From an uncultured Collinsella sp. (lineage in GTDB: Bacteria > Actinomycetota > Coriobacteriia > Coriobacteriales > Coriobacteriaceae): 21,404 nucleotides of DNA. Under the pieces are notes generated by a model. That model ran no database searches. It worked only from the letters and a program-made list of their open reading frames with translations, and was not told where the DNA came from. Position numbers and translations under genes: made by a program. The DNA lies in assembly GCA_902494935.1 (NCBI GenBank), contig CABUVH010000012.1, positions 1-21,404 of the forward strand. The letters run 5' to 3'. Below, one piece after another: positions 1 through 6,149 of this stretch (position 1 is the stretch's first letter; each line of letters opens with the position of its first letter).

Positions 1-55
1 ATACGGACTGTTTGCGGCCGTTTGGCGGCCAAACAGTCCGTATTTCACCGCAACT
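1..55. repeat. Palindromic repeat, copy 1 (left end cut by window)
   Basis: Bases 1-13 (ATACGGACTGTTT) are perfectly reverse-complementary to 31-43, and the right arm continues to 55 with TTTCACCGCAACT. A second nested stem can form from GGCC at 16-19 and 27-30. The right arm (31-55) is almost identical to the right arm of a second copy at 2817-2840, so this is a repeated element and not a gene-specific hairpin. The missing part of the left arm would lie before base 1. There is no T-run, so a classical intrinsic terminator is unlikely, although it sits just beyond the stop codon of yqeC. It resembles REP- or MITE-like palindromes in form; no family is assigned. Confidence 0.75.
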
Positions 56-71
56 GAGGAGATGGGGCCGG

Positions 72-806
72 CTACTTGAGGCTGGTGGCGATGAGGGGGC
101 GGCCGAGGGCTGTCTCGAAGCGATCTGCCATCGTTGGGTCGGCAAGCGTGTCGACTTGGTTGAGCATGATGCGGGCATTGTTGAGGTTCAGCATTCGCAG
201 CTCGGCATTGAGCACCATGGCGACGCGCTCTGGGGTGGCAGCGTCGGTGGGCTCGCAGCCGCAGCGCTCGCAGAAGAGCTCGGGGCGGTGGACAACCTCG
301 GCGACGGGCTTGCCCAGCCCCGAGGCGCCGACGACCCAGACAACGTTTGCTGTGCCGGAGGGAATTACCGGCTCCCAGGCGGCATGCGCCTTGAGCGGGA
401 GTCGCTTGCTGCCATCTGCCTCGGCCAATACATAGTCAAAGCGCTGCGCCAGCTCGTTGAGCGGCTCAACGGGGGCGGAGAGCTTGCCTGTCTCCGGGCC
501 CAAAACACCCGCCTGGCAGATACTTCCGCGGTTCATGCCCGCGCATGCCTCGCAGGTGCAGCCGGGAACATGCAGGGCCCCCGGCTTCCAAGGCTCGGCG
601 TCCAGGCGACGATTCGACCCGTCCCATGGTACGCCGGCGACGGGAAACATGTGCGTGGTGGTACAGAGAAGCACCCTGCCGCCGGCGCGCATGAGCTCGA
701 GACCCAACGCACGCAGCAATGTCGACTTGCCGCCACTGCCGATAATTGCGGTAATGCCCGGCTCGATCTTGAGCGCGGAGGCAAGGTTTCCGGTCGTCGT
801 TTCCAT
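72..806 (-). CDS. yqeC: Selenium-dependent hydroxylase accessory protein YqeC
   Basis: This 244-residue protein begins with a P-loop, GSGGKST at residues 23-29, followed by CTTTHMF at 48-54, EADGSKRLPLK at 129-139 and a VVHRPE segment near 171. This order is what is known of the YqeC family, a putative nucleotide-binding protein that co-occurs with selenium-dependent molybdenum hydroxylases. Its exact reaction is not established. The ATG at 806 gives the usual family length. It is divergent from yqeB, with about 100 bases between the starts, and points toward the palindrome at 1-55. Unusually, it carries two cysteine clusters: C83, C85, C88 and C97, and C179, C182 and C184. They could bind a metal, but that is inference. 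The family call is confident; the biochemical role is not. Confidence 0.88.
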   Translation of the reverse strand: METTTGNLASALKIEPGITAIIGSGGKSTLLRALGLELMRAGGRVLLCTTTHMFPVAGVPWDGSNRRLDAEPWKPGALHVPGCTCEACAGMNRGSICQAGVLGPETGKLSAPVEPLNELAQRFDYVLAEADGSKRLPLKAHAAWEPVIPSGTANVVWVVGASGLGKPVAEVVHRPELFCERCGCEPTDAATPERVAMVLNAELRMLNLNNARIMLNQVDTLADPTMADRFETALGRPLIATSLK

Positions 807-908
807 CTGTTCACCGCCGTATAATACTGTGATAATAAATAATCATCAGAGTAGCGGTCGAACCGCTTTTGCTCTGCTCAAACCGTAGCACAGGGAGGTG
901 CCCCGGGA
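807..908. promoter_or_regulatory. Divergent control region between yqeC and yqeB
   Basis: The AT-rich stretch 818-845 is the only such patch in this cassette. A plus-strand TATAAT lies at 820-825, with no convincing -35 hexamer at the right distance. On the minus strand a TATTAT lies about 14 bases before the yqeC start. In the yqeB leader, AGCGGT (853-858) pairs with ACCGCT (862-867) and is followed by TTTT, making a small terminator-like hairpin. A strong ribosome binding site, GGAGGT, lies at 894-899, nine bases before the yqeB ATG. The region very probably drives both genes, but the exact promoters are uncertain. Confidence 0.5.
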
Positions 909-1703
909 ATGCTCGTTTATGTTCGCGGCGCCGGCGATATCGCCACGGGCGTCGCCGCTCGCTTGGTGCGCGCCGGCGTGTCGGTCGTTATGGCCGATAT
1001 CGCGGTTCCCACGTGCATCCGTCGCACAATCAGTTTTTGCGAGGCCATTCGTCTGGGCGAGGTCGAGGTCGAGGGTATTCGCGCTCGCTTGGCACAGACG
1101 CCGGCAGAGGCACTTGCGATTACCGAGGCCGGAGACGTCGCCGTTGTGGTGGACCCCCAGGCCAAGATGCTCGGCGAGCTGAAACCCGCTGCCGTGGTCG
1201 ACGCGATTCTGGCTAAGCGCAACTTGGGCACCACGCGCGACATGGCGCCTGCCGTCATCGCCGTGGGGCCGGGCTTTACCGCGCCGGTTGACTGCGATGC
1301 CGTGGTCGAGACCATGCGCGGGCATTTTCTCGGCCGTGTCATTACCCAAGGTTCGCCCCAGCCCAACACGGGCGTGCCAGGCATTATCGCCGGCTATGGT
1401 AAAGAGCGCGTTATCCACAGCCCCGCCGCCGGCGTGTTTCGGTCCGACCACGCAATCGGCGACATCGTGAGCGCCGGAGACGTGATTGGCTATGCGGGCG
1501 ATACGCCCATGTGCACGCAGATCGATGGCTGTCTGCGCGGGCTTTTGGCGAACGGCGTGCAGGTGACTGAGGGCTTTAAATGCGCCGATGTCGATCCGCG
1601 CGGCGATGCCAGCTATATCAACTACATTTCGGACAAGGCGACGTCGGTCGGCGGCGGCGTGCTCGAGGCACTCGCTATGCTCACCGGTGTATTCCAGGGA
1701 TAG
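909..1703 (+). CDS. yqeB: Selenium-dependent molybdenum hydroxylase system protein, YqeB/EF2563 family
   Basis: This 264-residue protein starts with a Rossmann-like nucleotide-binding motif, GAGDIATG at residues 7-14. The middle contains VDPQAKMLGELKP and the GFTAPVDCDAVVETMRG segment. The C-terminal third contains HSPAAGVF and VSAGDVIGYAGDTP, which resemble a lipoyl/biotinyl-type beta fold. This layout matches the EF2563/YqeB family, known only by its tight association with selenium-dependent molybdenum hydroxylases; the molecular role is unproven. The ATG at 909 is preceded by GGAGGT at a good distance. xdhC starts nine bases after the stop, so the two genes are almost certainly co-transcribed. 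No frameshift or missing segment is visible. Confidence 0.9.
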   Translation: MLVYVRGAGDIATGVAARLVRAGVSVVMADIAVPTCIRRTISFCEAIRLGEVEVEGIRARLAQTPAEALAITEAGDVAVVVDPQAKMLGELKPAAVVDAILAKRNLGTTRDMAPAVIAVGPGFTAPVDCDAVVETMRGHFLGRVITQGSPQPNTGVPGIIAGYGKERVIHSPAAGVFRSDHAIGDIVSAGDVIGYAGDTPMCTQIDGCLRGLLANGVQVTEGFKCADVDPRGDASYINYISDKATSVGGGVLEALAMLTGVFQG

Positions 1704-1712
1704 GAAATTGCA

Positions 1713-2756
1713 ATGGAAAAGCTCGATGTGGTGAATGCTGCGCTTGATGCACTGAAGGCCGGTAAGACGTGCGAGCTGGTGGTCGTGGCCGGTACGGCGG
1801 GGTCGTCACCGCGCGGTGTGGGCGCCTGGATGACTGTCTTTGCCGACGGTAGCCAAGCGGGCACCATCGGTGGCGGCAAGATCGAGCTCTTTGCGCTCGA
1901 TGAGGCGCGCGAGCTGCTGGCCGCGGGGCAGTCGCGTCTGGTCCGCTACACCATGGGCGGCGAGAACTCCGATACCGGCATGATCTGCGGCGGAGCCATC
2001 TGCCTGTGCTATCTGCATCTGGATGCGATCCAGGCACCGTTGTTCCAGGAAATTGCCGACGTCTTGACGTATCGACGTATCGGCGACTTCGTCATCGACT
2101 TTGAACCGTTTGTCATTCAGGCCCTGGAGGGCGATGTGGTCGAGTACCATGGCGAGGCATCGCGCCATACCATTGCCGGCTGCCCCGAGCTTTCTCTGGT
2201 GGAGGAGGGGAGTAAGGTCACCTACACCAACGCCGCCTCCGAGATTCCCGCGGCGCACATCGAGACGCTCTGCCCCGAGGGCCTGACCTATATCTTTGGC
2301 TGCGGCCACGTGGGCGCCGCGACGGCGCGGGTGCTCACGGCGGCGGGCTTTGCCGTCGTGGCGTGCGACGACCGCCCCGGCACGCTGACCCCCGATTGGG
2401 TGCCCGGTGTCTACGATCGTCGCTTGGTCGATTACAAGAACCTGAGCGAGCTGTGCCCCATCGGCCTGCGCGACCTGGTGGTCGTCGCCACGGCGGGTCA
2501 CAAGTCCGATATCGACGTGGTGATTCAGGCCATGCGCGCCAAGCCTGCCTACCTGGGCTGTCTGGGCTCGCGCCGCAAGACGGCCTTTGTGCGTGCCCGC
2601 CTGGAGCAGGAAGGCTTTACGCAGGACCAGATCGGCGAGCTGCACCTTCCGATCGGCGTTGCCATCGAGGCCGAGGACCCCGAGGAGATCGCCATCTCCA
2701 TCGCCGCCGAGATGATCCACCTGCGCCGCACCAAGCTCGTCCCCCGCAAGCGCTAA
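1713..2756 (+). CDS. xdhC: XdhC/CoxI family molybdenum hydroxylase maturation protein
   Basis: The 347-residue product has the two-domain layout of the family. An N-terminal XdhC/CoxI domain carries GSSPRG at 30-35, GTIGGGKIE at 50-58 and the conserved MICGG with Cys92. A C-terminal Rossmann domain carries FGCGHVG at 195-201, CLGSRRK at 283-289 and HLPIGV at 311-316. XdhC proteins bind the molybdenum cofactor and help insert its sulfurated or selenated form into xanthine-dehydrogenase-type hydroxylases. The close coupling to yqeB and yqeC points to the selenium-dependent branch. The start is ATG at 1713, with GGAAA shortly upstream, a modest ribosome binding site. No hydroxylase, selD or mobA-like gene is present here, so the partners must be elsewhere. 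Confidence 0.92.
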   Translation: MEKLDVVNAALDALKAGKTCELVVVAGTAGSSPRGVGAWMTVFADGSQAGTIGGGKIELFALDEARELLAAGQSRLVRYTMGGENSDTGMICGGAICLCYLHLDAIQAPLFQEIADVLTYRRIGDFVIDFEPFVIQALEGDVVEYHGEASRHTIAGCPELSLVEEGSKVTYTNAASEIPAAHIETLCPEGLTYIFGCGHVGAATARVLTAAGFAVVACDDRPGTLTPDWVPGVYDRRLVDYKNLSELCPIGLRDLVVVATAGHKSDIDVVIQAMRAKPAYLGCLGSRRKTAFVRARLEQEGFTQDQIGELHLPIGVAIEAEDPEEIAISIAAEMIHLRRTKLVPRKR

Positions 2757-2773
2757 TCGCATCCCCACCAATA

Positions 2774-2840
2774 AGTTGCGGTGAAATACGGATTGTTTAA
2801 GCCTGTTAGGCCGCCCAACAGTCCCTATTTCACCGCAACT
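2774..2840. repeat. Palindromic repeat, copy 2
   Basis: The 24-base arms at 2774-2797 and 2817-2840 are inverted repeats matching at 22 of 24 positions. In RNA one of the two mismatches (T2793 with G2821) becomes a G-U pair. The arms read AGTTGCGGTGAAATA inward from the left, and the central 19 bases form the loop. The arm sequence is shared with copy 1 at the other end of the yqeC-yqeB-xdhC cassette. It lies 17 bases after the xdhC stop and could act as a transcript-stabilising or bidirectional transcription-blocking hairpin, but there is no T-run. It is probably a dispersed genomic repeat. Confidence 0.8.
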
Positions 2841-2901
2841 GCTTGTTGGGACTCATTTGTGCGGGGGAGTTGTGGAGTTGTGCAGGCAGACGAGGTTTTT
2901 C

Positions 2902-2930
2902 TGGAAATACGCTCACGATGCGCGTATAGT
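2902..2930 (+). promoter_or_regulatory. Predicted promoter for the rplE-onward half of the spc operon
   Basis: A -35-like TGGAAA (2902-2907, four of six matches to TTGACA) is separated by exactly 17 bases from a -10-like TATAGT (2925-2930, five of six matches to TATAAT). Transcription would begin near 2937 and give a leader of about 130 nt. In typical bacteria rplE is internal to a long operon and needs no such promoter. Its presence fits the observation that rplX does not precede rplE here. Confidence 0.6.
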
Positions 2931-2936
2931 ACCGAT

Positions 2937-3067
2937 TGTTTTGTCGGCTCCTGCTGCGTCGAGTCCAAACCGCAAAATGCCATGAGCGGCGCGGATGCAG
3001 CCAGGAGGCACGAGGACAACCCATCGTGGCCACGCCCCGTGCTTAAAACCCCAAGAAGGAGTGAACA
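2937..3067 (+). other. Structured 5' leader of rplE
   Basis: No credible coding region fills 2841-3067. The predicted leader can fold into nested stems. CTCCTGCTGC (2948-2957) pairs with 2997-3007, with C3001 bulged. An inner CCGC (2970-2973) pairs with GCGG (2986-2989). An adjacent stem GCACG (3008-3012) pairs with CGTGC (3038-3042). The first stem buries the Shine-Dalgarno-like AGGAGG at 3003-3008. The true rplE site AAGGAG (3056-3061) lies outside, six bases from the ATG. A ribosomal-protein autoregulatory leader is possible, but pairing was judged by eye only. Confidence 0.4.
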
Positions 3068-3625
3068 ATGGCAGAAGAGAAGTATGTGCCGCGTCTGAAG
3101 ACCAAGTACAACAACGAGGTCAAGCAGCAGCTTCAGGACAAGTTCCAGTACGAGAACGTCATGATGATCCCCAAGTTTGAGAAGATCGTCGTGAACATGG
3201 GTGTCGGCGAGGCCGCTACCGATTCCAAGGCCATCGACGGTGCCGTGCGCGACCTGCGCGCCATCACCGGACAGCAGCCGATGATCACCCGTGCCCGTAA
3301 GTCCATCGCTACCTTCCGCCTGCGCGCTGGTATGCCGATCGGCTGCAAGGTTACCCTGCGTGGCGACCGTATGTGGGAGTTCTTCGATCGTCTGACCTCC
3401 GTCGCGATCCCCCGTATCCGCGACTTCCGCGGCATTTCCGCCAAGAGCTTCGACGGCCGTGGTAACTTCTCCATGGGCGTCACCGAGCAGCTCATCTTCC
3501 CCGAGATCGACTTCGATTCCGTCGATCACCAGCGTGGTATGGACATCACTTTCGTGACCACCGCCAACACCGATGAGGAGGCCAAGGCCCTTCTGGACGC
3601 CTTCGGTTTCCCGTTCAAGAAATAG
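3068..3625 (+). CDS. rplE: 50S ribosomal protein L5
   Basis: The 185-residue product is full length for bacterial L5, the large-subunit protein that binds 5S rRNA in the central protuberance and contacts P-site tRNA. Recognisable blocks are PKFEKIVVNMGVGEA, ITGQQPMITRARKSIATFRLR, GCKVTLRG and RIRDFRG, with FPEIDFDSVDHQRGMDITFVTTA near the C-terminus. The ATG is chosen from AAGGAG six bases upstream. It is the first ribosomal gene in the window. In almost all bacteria rplX (L24) and rplN directly precede it; here a repeat and xdhC do, which is the main oddity. The next gene is 79 bases away across a strong hairpin. Confidence 0.98.
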   Translation: MAEEKYVPRLKTKYNNEVKQQLQDKFQYENVMMIPKFEKIVVNMGVGEAATDSKAIDGAVRDLRAITGQQPMITRARKSIATFRLRAGMPIGCKVTLRGDRMWEFFDRLTSVAIPRIRDFRGISAKSFDGRGNFSMGVTEQLIFPEIDFDSVDHQRGMDITFVTTANTDEEAKALLDAFGFPFKK

Positions 3626-3640
3626 GTTCACCTGCCCTAT

Positions 3641-3670
3641 AAGCGCCGTTCCCACAAGGGGGCGGCGCTT
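3641..3670 (+). other. Strong hairpin in the rplE-rpsZ spacer
   Basis: AAGCGCCGTTCCC (3641-3653) can pair along all 13 positions with 3658-3670, using two G-U pairs, around an ACAA tetraloop. No T-run follows, so it is not a standard terminator. It may stabilise or punctuate the mRNA between cistrons, or be a protein-binding site. Confidence 0.6.
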
Positions 3671-3704
3671 GGGGCGAACAATACTCTATGTGAGGAGGAT
3701 ATAA

Positions 3705-3890
3705 GTGGCTAAGACATCGATGATCGTCAAGTGCAATCGCAAGCAGAAGTTCTCTACTCGTGAGTACACGCGCTGCCAGCGCTGCGGCCGTCCGCACTCT
3801 GTGTACCGCAAGTTCGGCCTGTGCCGTGTCTGCTTCCGCGAGCTTGCACTCAAGGGCGAGCTTCCCGGCGTTAAGAAGGCCAGCTGGTAA
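3705..3890 (+). CDS. rpsZ: 30S ribosomal protein S14, zinc-binding type Z
   Basis: The protein is 61 residues, the length of the short zinc-ribbon form of S14 (also named rpsN). The zinc-binding cysteines are all present: C24 and C27 (CQRC), and C40 and C43 (CRVC). The family motif GRPHSVYRKFGLCRVCFRELA is intact in outline. S14 sits in the head of the small subunit near the decoding region. The start is GTG at 3705, decided by GAGGAGG at 3692-3698, six bases upstream. It lies in the standard spc order between rplE and rpsH. The following 119-base spacer carries no gene. Confidence 0.97.
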   Translation: MAKTSMIVKCNRKQKFSTREYTRCQRCGRPHSVYRKFGLCRVCFRELALKGELPGVKKASW

Positions 3891-4009
3891 GTCACTACCA
3901 GCGTTTCAAGCATCAGTTTGGAACAGGGAAAACGCGCTAAAAAGGCTTTGCCGTTAAGGGCGGCGAAGAACCAAGAGCACGTGTTCATCAAGAACGAAGG
4001 AGAATCTGT

Positions 4010-4408
4010 ATGAACCTTACAGACCCGATCGCAGATATGCTTACGCGCATCCGTAACGCTAACTCTGTGAACAAGGCCACGGTCTCCATGCCGAGCAGCA
4101 AGAAGCTCGTCGAGATCGCTCGTGTTCTGCACGAGGAGGGCTACATCGAGGGCTACGATGTCGAGGACACCGTTCCCCAGAAGACTCTGCACATCACGCT
4201 TAAGTATGGTCCCAAGAAGGCTAAGGTCATCAACGGCATCCGCCGCATTTCCAAGCCGGGCCTGCGTAAGTACACCGGTGTTGCCGACATGCCCCGCGTC
4301 CGCGGTGGCCTTGGTACCGCCATTATTTCCACCAGCCATGGCGTCATGACCGACCGCGATGCTCGCAAGCACAACGTCGGCGGCGAGATCATCGCTTACG
4401 TCTGGTAA
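4010..4408 (+). CDS. rpsH: 30S ribosomal protein S8
   Basis: The 132-residue product has the S8 signature start (TDPIADMLTRIRNAN), the middle KYGPKKAKVINGIRRISKPGLRKY, and the C-terminal IISTSHGVMTDRDARKHNVGGEIIAYVW. S8 binds the central domain of 16S rRNA. In Escherichia coli it also represses the spc operon by binding its mRNA near rplE. Whether it does so here is not shown. The ATG at 4010 follows GAAGGAGAATCTGT. Length and motifs are normal. Confidence 0.98.
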   Translation: MNLTDPIADMLTRIRNANSVNKATVSMPSSKKLVEIARVLHEEGYIEGYDVEDTVPQKTLHITLKYGPKKAKVINGIRRISKPGLRKYTGVADMPRVRGGLGTAIISTSHGVMTDRDARKHNVGGEIIAYVW

Positions 4409-4441
4409 TTCGCTCGGTAGGTAGAAGGAAAGGAGATCACC

Positions 4442-4978
4442 GTGTCTCGTATCGGTAATAAGCCTGTCCAGATTCCCGCCGGAGTCGAAGTGGCAGTCAA
4501 CGGCAACAACGTTGTCGTCAAGGGCCCCAAGGGCCAGCTCGAGCTCGATGTCTTTGAGAAGCTCGCTATCAACGTCGAGGACAACGTCCTCACCGTTTCC
4601 CGTCCCGACGACGAGCGTGAGACCCGTGCCCGCCACGGCCTCACCCGCGCCCTCATCCACAACATGGTTGTTGGCGTTTCCGAGGGCTTCGAGAAGAAGC
4701 TCGAGCTCGCCGGCGTCGGTTACCGCGTGCAGCAGAAGGGCAAGAACCTCGAGTTCTCCCTGGGCTTCTCGCACCCCGTGATCGTCGAGGCTCCCGAGGG
4801 CATCACCTTCGAGGTTCCCGACAACACCCACGTGAACGTCAAGGGTATCAACAAGCAGCAGGTCGGTCAGATCGCCGCTGAGATCCGCGGCCATCGTCCT
4901 CCCGAGCCTTACAAGGGCAAGGGTATCCACTACGTTGGCGAGCACATCCGCCGCAAGCTGGGTAAGGCCGCCAAGTAG
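4442..4978 (+). CDS. rplF: 50S ribosomal protein L6
   Basis: The 178-residue product begins SRIGNKPVQIPAGVEV and contains two homologous L6 repeats. It ends with the family signature RPPEPYKGKGIHYVGEHIRRKLGKAAK. L6 binds 23S rRNA near the factor-binding site. It starts with GTG at 4442, supported by AAAGGAG at 4429-4435 and by the conserved SRIGNK immediately after. A 33-base spacer separates it from rpsH. Confidence 0.98.
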   Translation: MSRIGNKPVQIPAGVEVAVNGNNVVVKGPKGQLELDVFEKLAINVEDNVLTVSRPDDERETRARHGLTRALIHNMVVGVSEGFEKKLELAGVGYRVQQKGKNLEFSLGFSHPVIVEAPEGITFEVPDNTHVNVKGINKQQVGQIAAEIRGHRPPEPYKGKGIHYVGEHIRRKLGKAAK

Positions 4979-5003
4979 TCGTAACCGACTCACTCGCATA
5001 AGA

Positions 5004-5025
5004 CCAGCACCCCGTCAGGTGCTGG
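5004..5025 (+). other. Hairpin in the rplF-rplR spacer
   Basis: CCAGCACC (5004-5011) pairs perfectly with GGTGCTGG (5018-5025) across a six-base loop. A TTTTT run lies too far downstream (from about 5037) and merges with the rplR ribosome binding region, so this is unlikely to terminate transcription. It is the second ribosomal spacer in this operon with a clear hairpin. Confidence 0.5.
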
Positions 5026-5053
5026 CAAGATCAACCTTTTTAGGAGTTTACGT

Positions 5054-5422
5054 ATGAACAAGCATAAGGCGAAGCTGGAAGGCCTCAAGCGTCGTCAGCG
5101 TCGTGTTCGCGGCAAGGTCTCGGGTACCGCCGAGCGTCCGCGTCTTCGCGTGACCCGTACTAACGCCAACATCTATGCCCAGATCATCGACGACAGCAAG
5201 GGCTCCAGCCTGACGCTCGTCTCTGCCTCGACCCTCGAGGCCGAGTTCAAGGGCACCCACACCTCGAACAAGGAGGCTGCGGAGAAGGTCGGTCAGCTCG
5301 TTGGCAAGCGCGCCATCGAGGCCGGCATCACCAAGGTCGCCTTCGATCGTGGTGGCCGTATCTACCATGGCCGCGTCAAGGCCCTCGCCGACGGTGCTCG
5401 TGCCGCCGGTCTCGAGTTCTAG
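5054..5422 (+). CDS. rplR: 50S ribosomal protein L18
   Basis: The product is 122 residues, typical of bacterial L18, which binds 5S rRNA with L5 in the central protuberance. The basic N-terminus (KRRQRRVRGKVSGTAERPRL) is followed by the core VTRTNANIYAQIIDD, the central KEAAEKVGQLVGKRAIEAGI, and FDRGGRIYHGRVKALADGARAAGLEF at the end. The ATG at 5054 follows TAGGAG. The stop codon overlaps the AGGAGG used by rpsE, so translation of the two is probably coupled. Confidence 0.98.
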   Translation: MNKHKAKLEGLKRRQRRVRGKVSGTAERPRLRVTRTNANIYAQIIDDSKGSSLTLVSASTLEAEFKGTHTSNKEAAEKVGQLVGKRAIEAGITKVAFDRGGRIYHGRVKALADGARAAGLEF

Positions 5423-5436
5423 GAGGTATGTAGCAC

Positions 5437-5961
5437 ATGGCTCGTAATCAGAAGCAGCAGCGCGAGGCCTCCGAGTTCGAGGAGCGCGTCGTTTACATCA
5501 ACCGCGTGTCGAAGACCGTCAAGGGTGGTCGTCGCATGAGCCTCGTCGCTCTCGTCGTCGTTGGCGACGGCAAGGGCAACGTCGGCGTTGGCATGGGCAA
5601 GTCCGCTGAGGTGCCCATGGCCATCTCCAAGGCATCTCTCGATGCCAAGAAGAACATGTTCCACGTGCCGGTGACCGATCAGGGCACCATTCCGCACGAG
5701 GTTCTCGGTCACTTTGGTGCCGGCCGCATCATCATCAAGCCCGCTGTCGAGGGTACCGGCGTTATCGCCGGCGGCGCTGTGCGTCCCCTCTTTGAGCTTG
5801 CTGGCATCAAGAACGTCCTGTCCAAGTCCCTCGGTACCGACAACGGCCTCAACATCATCAAGGCTGCCGTCGAGGGCCTCAAGGAGCTCTCCAGCCCTGA
5901 GGACGTCGCGGCTCGCCGTGGCCTGACGGTCTCCGAGATGTTCGTCGGTAAGGAGAACTAA
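5437..5961 (+). CDS. rpsE: 30S ribosomal protein S5
   Basis: The 174-residue product contains an N-terminal double-stranded-RNA-binding-like domain (EERVVYINRVSKTVKGGRRMSLVALVVVGDGKGNVGVGMGKSAEVP) and a C-terminal domain with AGRIIIKPAVEGTGVIAGGAVRPLFELAGI. These match S5, which works in decoding fidelity and mRNA entry. The ribosome binding site AGGAGGT (5421-5427) overlaps the rplR stop. A start-stop pair, ATGTAG, lies between this site and the true ATG at 5437. The spacing and the protein alignment both favour 5437. Confidence 0.98.
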   Translation: MARNQKQQREASEFEERVVYINRVSKTVKGGRRMSLVALVVVGDGKGNVGVGMGKSAEVPMAISKASLDAKKNMFHVPVTDQGTIPHEVLGHFGAGRIIIKPAVEGTGVIAGGAVRPLFELAGIKNVLSKSLGTDNGLNIIKAAVEGLKELSSPEDVAARRGLTVSEMFVGKEN

Positions 5962-5963
5962 GC

Positions 5964-6146
5964 ATGGCTGACACCATCAAGATCAAGCAGGTCCGCAGTA
6001 CCAACGGTTGCAAGCAGGACCAGGTCCGTACTGTCCGTGCCCTCGGTCTCCACAGGATCCGCGAGGTTCGCGAGATTGCTGACAACGAGTCCGTCCGCGG
6101 CATGATCTTCAAGGTCAAGCACCTTGTCGAGATTGTAGAGGAGTAG
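5964..6146 (+). CDS. rpmD: 50S ribosomal protein L30
   Basis: The product is 60 residues, the standard bacterial L30 size, with IKIKQVRSTNGCKQDQ, the core VRTVRALGLHRIREVREIADNESVRGMI, and a C-terminal KHLVEIVEE. It binds 23S rRNA. The ATG comes two bases after the rpsE stop, and the ribosome binding site AAGGAG lies inside the end of rpsE. Tight coupling with rpsE and rplO is the normal spc arrangement. Confidence 0.97.
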   Translation: MADTIKIKQVRSTNGCKQDQVRTVRALGLHRIREVREIADNESVRGMIFKVKHLVEIVEE

Positions 6147-6149
6147 CAA

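Noticed and set aside
2781..3098. Plus-strand open frame of 105 codons through the repeat, promoter and rplE start
   Set aside because: It begins inside the palindrome, runs across the predicted promoter and into rplE in the wrong frame, and has no ribosome binding site.
3686..4999. 437-codon open frame on the minus strand opposite rpsZ, rpsH and rplF
   Set aside because: It spans three certain genes and their spacers; there is no ribosome binding site or family resemblance.
5428..5433. ATGTAG start-stop pair between the rpsE ribosome binding site and start
   Set aside because: It is too close to the AGGAGG (one base) to be used efficiently and probably arose by chance; no evidence of a regulatory role.
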